This document shows, piece by piece, positions 59,329-64,000 of a stretch of DNA of 64,000 bases. The position numbers and the translations under genes are program-made. The stretch is from Aquimarina sp. AU58 (lineage in GTDB: Bacteria; Bacteroidota; Bacteroidia; Flavobacteriales; Flavobacteriaceae), in assembly GCF_900312745.1 (NCBI RefSeq), contig NZ_OMPD01000005.1, positions 1 through 64,000 on the forward strand, written 5' to 3'. The notes under the pieces are model-generated. The model was not told the DNA's origin. It saw only the letters and a program-made list of their open reading frames with translations, and did not search any database. Every line of letters starts with the position of its first letter. The first letter of the stretch is position 1.

Positions 59329-60320
59329 AACTTAATAATTAAATAAACGCGATAAGTTTCATTCTTTTCTTCGATAATTAGTTGATGTCTGTCTGGATAA
59401 ATGAGTTGTAAACGCTTTATGGTATTTTTTTGTCCGATATTATTTTTAGAAACTTTTTGATTTTTAAACAGACTATTTTCTATAATTAACTCTAGCCTAA
59501 ATTTGTCATAAGACAGCTTAATATTTATAAAACTAGGAAGTGAAGTATGTGTTCCGTGTTTAAATGCATTTTCAACAAAAGGCAAAAGAAGAAGCGGCGC
59601 TATAGAAGTTTTAATATCTGTTGTAGGTCGCTCAAACTTTACCGAACAATTATCTCGTAATCTCATCTTTTCCAATTCTATGAAAGCTTCTATAAGTTGA
59701 ATTTCTTTACGAACCGGAATTCTCTGAACAGTTGAAAATTCTAAATGATATCTAAGTAATTCAGCTAAGTTAATTAGCATTTCAGTACTTTTCTCTGAAT
59801 CGACCTGGTTAACACCGCAAATGTTATTGATAGTATTAAACAAAAAATGAGGGTTGAGCTGAGCTTTCAATACGTGAATTTCCATTTTCAGTTTGTCTAC
59901 CTGAAGTTTTTGGAGTTCTAATTGACTTATAATACCTCTCTTTGCTATTCGAGACACCACAACAATAAAAGAAATGATAAACATATTTTGGATCCATTGT
60001 CTAATATCTACTTCGGCTCCTTCACCATATAAATAAGTGCAAAAATATGCAGCACAGTATCCTATAATTGCAGTAATTATAATGGCAACAATACCAAAAT
60101 AGATATACTGTTTTTTAGGAAAAAAATAATCTTGAAAAAAGAACAAAAGATACGTTAGGATAATAGAAGGAATAATAATGGTAATTGTATCCAAAACCTT
60201 TTCTGTTATGTCAGTATTTTCTGAAGACCAAAAAGCAAGAATCACTAGTATAGCGAGTACCCAAATTAAAGAGTGATAATACCATCGCTTTTTTAGTATT
60301 TTTTCTACCATTTTCATCAA
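59325..60320 (-). CDS. LytS-family sensor histidine kinase
   Basis: 331 residues. Four transmembrane helices fill ~13-140 (WVLAILVILAFW; ITIIIPSIILTYLLFFF; FGIVAIIITAIIGYCAAYF; MFIISFIVVVSRIA) with only short loops, so the sensor is membrane-embedded. Phosphoacceptor His in LNPHFLFNTINNICG near 160, the N box in LLPFVENAFKHGTH near 245 and a short G-box end KNTIKRLQLIYPDRHQL. The gene overlaps the regulator ATG by four bases. It senses an unknown membrane or cell-wall cue. Confidence 0.9.
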   Translation of the reverse strand: MMKMVEKILKKRWYYHSLIWVLAILVILAFWSSENTDITEKVLDTITIIIPSIILTYLLFFFQDYFFPKKQYIYFGIVAIIITAIIGYCAAYFCTYLYGEGAEVDIRQWIQNMFIISFIVVVSRIAKRGIISQLELQKLQVDKLKMEIHVLKAQLNPHFLFNTINNICGVNQVDSEKSTEMLINLAELLRYHLEFSTVQRIPVRKEIQLIEAFIELEKMRLRDNCSVKFERPTTDIKTSIAPLLLLPFVENAFKHGTHTSLPSFINIKLSYDKFRLELIIENSLFKNQKVSKNNIGQKNTIKRLQLIYPDRHQLIIEEKNETYRVYLIIKL

Positions 60321-60499
60321 GTGTAAAGGTAAGGATTACTTTAGTTGCACTTCTTTTTTTGTGACCAACAAGGTTCATCACATTTTTAATAAACCACATC
60401 ACGTATACACCTAAGCTTATCACAATTATTTTAATCTATCTTTTTTCACATCTAATTTTGAAGTACGATAACTATTTTTCTCAATAAAAAAATTAAAAA

Positions 60500-61741
60500 A
60501 TGTCACGTAAAAAAAAATATATACTTCTTATTTTAAACCTGTTAATTAGTGTTACGTTATTAGGACAAACACCGTTTAAACAACTATCTCAATCTGAAAA
60601 ATTAGACGATTTTAACTATTTATATAACGAACTTCAGGCTTCTTACCCTTATTTTGGAATCAATAAAAGAGTACATAATATCGATTGGCTTTCAAATAAA
60701 AGTAAGTATAGCCAACAAATAAAGGAGACAAAGAATAACAAAGAGTTTTTTAAAGTTCTTAATGAAGTCTTTAATGATTTAAACAACGGTCATACAGATG
60801 CTTACCCAACAATAATTTATAACTATTTTTATGATGCATATAAACAAGGAATGGCTCAAGATTCTATATATTCAGTTTATGTAAAAGAATTGGAAAAATC
60901 AGATGTTATTCGTTCTGCATATTGGAAAAAAATTAATCGCGAACTTTTCTTTCCAGAACGTAATAATAATGCTAATAAGAACAATGCTAACGAAACCAAC
61001 ATAGATACAGAAGCACCTCAAAATATTGAAATCGATTTTATAGATTCATTATCAACCGCAATTATCCATGTAAAATCATTTAGCTATGATTATGTAGACA
61101 AAGATGCTGATACATTAAAGCATTTTTTTAACAAAGCATATCATTATAAAAACCTAATAATAGATATACAAGGTAATGATGGTGGTAGTACAGAATATTG
61201 GATACAAAATATGATTCCCTATTTAATTGATGATACCATTACCTACCCTATAGTCTATGGTTTTAAGAATTGTGATAGGTTAAAAAAATTTAAACCAAAC
61301 TATTTTGAAAATACTATCGCTTATGAAGAAATTGGATTACCCAATATGCCAAAAGAATTAAAAGATGGTAGTTATTTATTTAGAAGAGAACGTATAACAA
61401 TAGACCCAGTTTCTGACAAAAGAAAATATTCGGGTAAAATTTATCTTTTGGTAGATGATAAAGTATTTTCTAGTTCAGAAGCTTTAGCATATTTTTGTAA
61501 GGCAACAAATTTTGCTACAGTTGCAGGAGAAAAAACAAGTGGAGATGGAGTTGGAACAGATCCATTACTATTAACGCTTCCCAATAGTGGTATTGTTATT
61601 AGATTTACCGGAGAAATGGGATTAAATCCTGATGGAAGTGCTAATGATGAAACCCAAACAGTTCCTGATGTAATCATAAAAGCTTTTAATGAGAAGGAAA
61701 GACGAAAAAAACTTCTTAATCATATCATGCATAAACAATAA
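60500..61741 (+). CDS. S41 family (tail-specific) peptidase
   Basis: 413 residues. Signal peptide (MSRKKKYILLILNLLISVTL, cleavage near LGQ). Contains an N-terminal helical region (~25-150), an Asn-rich linker (~155-170, NNNANKNNANETN) and the S41 protease domain. Markers: IIDIQGNDGGSTEYW near 220, catalytic Ser in DKVFSSSEALAYFCK near 330, and the Lys in AGEKTSGDGVG near 350. No PDZ domain is evident. Divergent from the LytS kinase with 180 bp between, so it may be a target of that pair. Followed by an AraC regulator on the same strand. Confidence 0.88.
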   Translation: MSRKKKYILLILNLLISVTLLGQTPFKQLSQSEKLDDFNYLYNELQASYPYFGINKRVHNIDWLSNKSKYSQQIKETKNNKEFFKVLNEVFNDLNNGHTDAYPTIIYNYFYDAYKQGMAQDSIYSVYVKELEKSDVIRSAYWKKINRELFFPERNNNANKNNANETNIDTEAPQNIEIDFIDSLSTAIIHVKSFSYDYVDKDADTLKHFFNKAYHYKNLIIDIQGNDGGSTEYWIQNMIPYLIDDTITYPIVYGFKNCDRLKKFKPNYFENTIAYEEIGLPNMPKELKDGSYLFRRERITIDPVSDKRKYSGKIYLLVDDKVFSSSEALAYFCKATNFATVAGEKTSGDGVGTDPLLLTLPNSGIVIRFTGEMGLNPDGSANDETQTVPDVIIKAFNEKERRKKLLNHIMHKQ

Positions 61742-61821
61742 AAATAGCTTACAACAATAGGTTATACAATAATGATAAACAAAGACCAAAGTGTTATAGC
61801 ATTTGGAAAAATGAAACAAAA

Positions 61822-63234
61822 ATGCCAACCGAAATAAACGAAACAAGACGAGAATATATCAAACGAATTAATTATGTGTTGGATTTCATAGAAAAGAATC
61901 TCGATACAAACTTATCACTCGAACGGCTATCCCAAAAAGCGCATTATTCATCGTATCATTTTCATAGAGTCTTTTCAACAATTATTGGTGAAAATTTAAA
62001 TCAATATATTAATAGAAAACGAATAGAACGTATTGCTTCGATCCTGCTTGTCGACGCTAATAAACCTATAAAGGAACTTGCCTACAACTATGGCTTTAAT
62101 AGCGAAAGCTCATTTTCAAGAGCATTTAAAAAGTATTACGGAGTTAGTCCTACCAGGTTTACAACCCAGGGAAAAAATATACTTAGCAAGATTGGTATAG
62201 AACCTTTTACAACCGAAAAATACATTTGTAGCATTGATAACATTAAAAAATGGATTGAAATGAATGCACAAATAACCGTAAAAGAACTACAAGAAATAAA
62301 ACTTGCTGGCATAATGCATATTGGAGAGTTTGATAAAATTGGCAATATGTACCAAAGATTGATAGAATGGGGAAACAAAAAAGAAATGTTTCCTATCTCA
62401 GATTTTAACGCTATTACCATTTATCATGATAATCCAAACGTTACCCATACTTCTAAAGTAAGGTATAGTGCATGTGTAACAATTAATAGAGAATTTAAAG
62501 CCGAAGGAGAAATTAGACCTCTTGTGATCCAAAAAGGTAACTATGCTATTGGAAATTTTGAAATTGAAGCAAAAGATTTCCCAAAAGCATGGGAAAGTTT
62601 GTCTTTATGGGTACTAGATAACGATTATAGGTTTAGAGATGGGGATTATTTTGAAGTGTACCATAATGACCATAAAACGCATCCCAAACAAAAATTTATA
62701 GTAGATATATGTATTCCTATCGAAAAACATAGCAAAAATAACAAGACCCCAGACAAAAAGGATCTTTCTAATCACAACAAGCTAGTCAAGCATGATCAGG
62801 TACAATTAGATTATCACCAACTTATAGGATACATGAAAACGTTAAGGGCATTTTTTCATAAAGAATATGCTACGGTCTTTAAATTAGGAACCATTTATCA
62901 AGGTAATCCAGATTTTTCCTATTTTTCTTTAACTACCGAGGAGTTAAAAAAACAAAAATTGAAATTTGTGATCATCTTTAATCATAAAATAATGTGTTTT
63001 ACAATATGCTTATCTGGTCAAAATAAAAGTATCCGAAAAAAGTATTGGGAGATGTTCAAAGACAGTAGCTGGAATACCTATCATCTAGCAGAATCAATTA
63101 ATAACAGTCTTTCAATTATCGACCATGAAATAATAGAAAAGCCAAACTTTGATGATATACATATTTTAACAAAACAAATTGAAACTGAATCCTTAAAATT
63201 TATAAACGAAATCAGAGGGATTCTCGAAAGATAA
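61822..63234 (+). CDS. AraC-type regulator fused to GyrI-like and DUF7000-like domains
   Basis: 470 residues, three modules. (1) AraC/XylS DNA-binding domain at 1-115: YHFHRVFSTIIGENLNQYIN and ELAYNYGFNSESSFSRAFKK, ending YGVSPTRF. (2) GyrI-like small-molecule-binding domain ~148-305: KLAGIMHIGEFDKI, VRYSACVTINREFK, QKGNYAIGNFEIEAKDF and DGDYFEVYHND, as in the SoxS/Rob/BmrR effector class. (3) C-terminal ~330-465 region resembling DUF7000: LIGYMKTLRAFFHKEYATVF, GTIYQGNPDFSYFSLT and LKFVIIFNHKIMCFTICLSG. AraC plus GyrI is common; the third module is an unusual addition. Likely a drug- or metabolite-responsive activator; target unknown. Confidence 0.88.
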   Translation: MPTEINETRREYIKRINYVLDFIEKNLDTNLSLERLSQKAHYSSYHFHRVFSTIIGENLNQYINRKRIERIASILLVDANKPIKELAYNYGFNSESSFSRAFKKYYGVSPTRFTTQGKNILSKIGIEPFTTEKYICSIDNIKKWIEMNAQITVKELQEIKLAGIMHIGEFDKIGNMYQRLIEWGNKKEMFPISDFNAITIYHDNPNVTHTSKVRYSACVTINREFKAEGEIRPLVIQKGNYAIGNFEIEAKDFPKAWESLSLWVLDNDYRFRDGDYFEVYHNDHKTHPKQKFIVDICIPIEKHSKNNKTPDKKDLSNHNKLVKHDQVQLDYHQLIGYMKTLRAFFHKEYATVFKLGTIYQGNPDFSYFSLTTEELKKQKLKFVIIFNHKIMCFTICLSGQNKSIRKKYWEMFKDSSWNTYHLAESINNSLSIIDHEIIEKPNFDDIHILTKQIETESLKFINEIRGILER

Positions 63235-63435
63235 AAACGACAGGCCACAATGTATACGATTAATTGCTCCGCTTCACAGGAAGTCAAACAAACAAGTATT
63301 ATAAAGACAATCATTAGGAATAGCTAAAGAGAGATTACCGTATATGTACTTATATATTAAGGTACTTATACTAATGTAAGATTGATTTGGGGTTAGTATA
63401 TTGGTTCATACAATAACCAATATTAAAACCAAACT

Positions 63436-64000
63436 ATGACACAAAGCATCAATTCATCAAACATTACGCCTATTACGATTTCTAATAATCTATTTATGTG
63501 CGGTACAGACCAGTGGGCACCTAAAGGAGTTTGTTATCAACCTACAGATTTTGTGGATCCAATTTCAGACAATAATCTAACTGCAATTCAAGATTTATTG
63601 AAAACAACAACAACTTATGGGTTCACTAATATGAAAATAAATGCCATTCGTGTGTATCAAGTCGATCCGACAAAAGATCACACACAAGTAATGAATGCCT
63701 TGGCTGCCGCAGGAATTTATGTTTTAGTGGGAGCTGTGGACCACACCACGGTACATGACGGCCCTACAATTTATAATGCCAGGCTGAAAGCTGTTGCCGA
63801 CGAATTCAGTAAATACCAGAATGTTCTTGGGTTTTCAATAGGAAACGAAACAATTGATCCTGGTACAAAAGGGCAAAATCCAGGCTATGATATTCCTAAT
63901 AAAATTAGAGCTGGAGCCAAATACTTGAAAGCCTATATGGCAAAAAATAGCCCTCGTGTTATTCCTGTTACAGCGGCACTTCGTGATGATCCTGATTTCA
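63436..64000 (+). CDS. GH72-like beta-1,3-glucanosyltransferase family protein, N-terminal part
   Basis: From ATG 63436 the frame is open to the right edge (188 codons). The TIM-barrel start reads APKGVCYQPTDFVDPISDNN, INAIRVYQVDPTKDHTQVM, LAAAGIYVLVGAVDH, EFSKYQNVLGFSIGNET with the acid/base Glu of a GH barrel, then IRAGAKYLKAYMAKNSPR. This is the layout of the fungal Gas1/GH72 family (RVYAVDP, AGIYV, VLGFFAGNE). No signal peptide is visible (N-terminus MTQSINSSN), which is odd for a wall-glucan enzyme. The rest of the gene lies outside the window. Confidence 0.75.
   Translation, partial: MTQSINSSNITPITISNNLFMCGTDQWAPKGVCYQPTDFVDPISDNNLTAIQDLLKTTTTYGFTNMKINAIRVYQVDPTKDHTQVMNALAAAGIYVLVGAVDHTTVHDGPTIYNARLKAVADEFSKYQNVLGFSIGNETIDPGTKGQNPGYDIPNKIRAGAKYLKAYMAKNSPRVIPVTAALRDDPDF

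Noticed and set aside
1-64000. CRISPR arrays, tRNA or rRNA genes, prophage or replication origin
   Set aside because: Looked for repeats with regular spacing, cloverleaf-like segments and phage or replication genes; none were found by eye, though single tRNAs could be missed without a scan.

Overview
The window is AT-rich, tightly coded DNA from a member of the Bacteroidota, almost certainly a marine-type Flavobacteriaceae (an Aquimarina-like genus would fit, but I cannot prove genus). The signs are a PorP/SprF type IX secretion (T9SS) protein at the left edge, several secreted proteins ending in T9SS sorting tails, TAnnTTTG promoter elements, few Shine-Dalgarno sites, LytTR two-component regulators, a LodA-type quinone oxidase, and the holA / HsdR-N pairing. 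No rRNA, tRNA, CRISPR array or intact transposase was seen.

Layout. 0-3.4 kb: PorP/SprF tail, small membrane protein, fumC, DUF2147 and SRPBCC proteins. 3.4-6.1 kb (minus): five short peptide genes with double-glycine leaders around a papain-fold protein with an altered active site. 6.1-10.3 kb: erythromycin-esterase-like lipoprotein and a membrane one-component LytTR regulator. 10.5-12.5 kb: methionine gamma-lyase-type enzyme divergent from an Lrp regulator. 12.6-16.5 kb (minus): a compact pathway of MIO ammonia-lyase, TauD dioxygenase, a 34-codon ORF and a PaaK-like ligase. 16.5-18.9 kb: gene debris, two inverted-repeat elements and a serine hydrolase. 18.9-23.9 kb: holA, HsdR-N protein, HEIGH metallopeptidase, GT2, OmpA lipoprotein. 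23.9-29 kb: lodB-lodA, AraC regulator, PhyH oxygenase. 29-32 kb: TsaC-like protein and UvrD helicase. 32.4-39 kb: conserved small protein, T9SS reprolysin, DsrE, M20 amidohydrolase, FMN glutamate-synthase-like protein. 39-42.3 kb: a cytoplasmic trypsin-like protease with a partner protein, and a membrane protein. 42.3-46.2 kb: two tandem patatins and an M1 aminopeptidase. 46.3-53 kb: recG and small housekeeping or detoxification genes. 53-55.7 kb: T9SS endonuclease. 56-57.7 kb: a second cluster of five six-cysteine peptides. 57.9-64 kb: LytSR pair, S41 protease, AraC-GyrI-DUF7000 regulator and the start of a GH72-like glucanosyltransferase.

The most distinctive material is the pair of short-peptide clusters. 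Most of these ten genes are too small for routine gene calling. They share a leader of the form MKxILxLxGVxKLxKxxQ..I(K/N)G(G/A/S/T), and their cores are cysteine-rich. Cluster 1 carries a repeated 18-19 bp inverted-repeat motif 43-47 bp upstream of four of its genes. Cluster 2 consists of tandem units of about 690 bp, one of which looks like a recombinant of its neighbours. The nearby papain-like protein has Ser where papain has Cys25 and Asp where papain has Asn175, giving a possible Ser-His-Asp triad. I infer a secreted RiPP- or bacteriocin-like peptide system; no C39 transporter or lanthionine synthase is present in the window.
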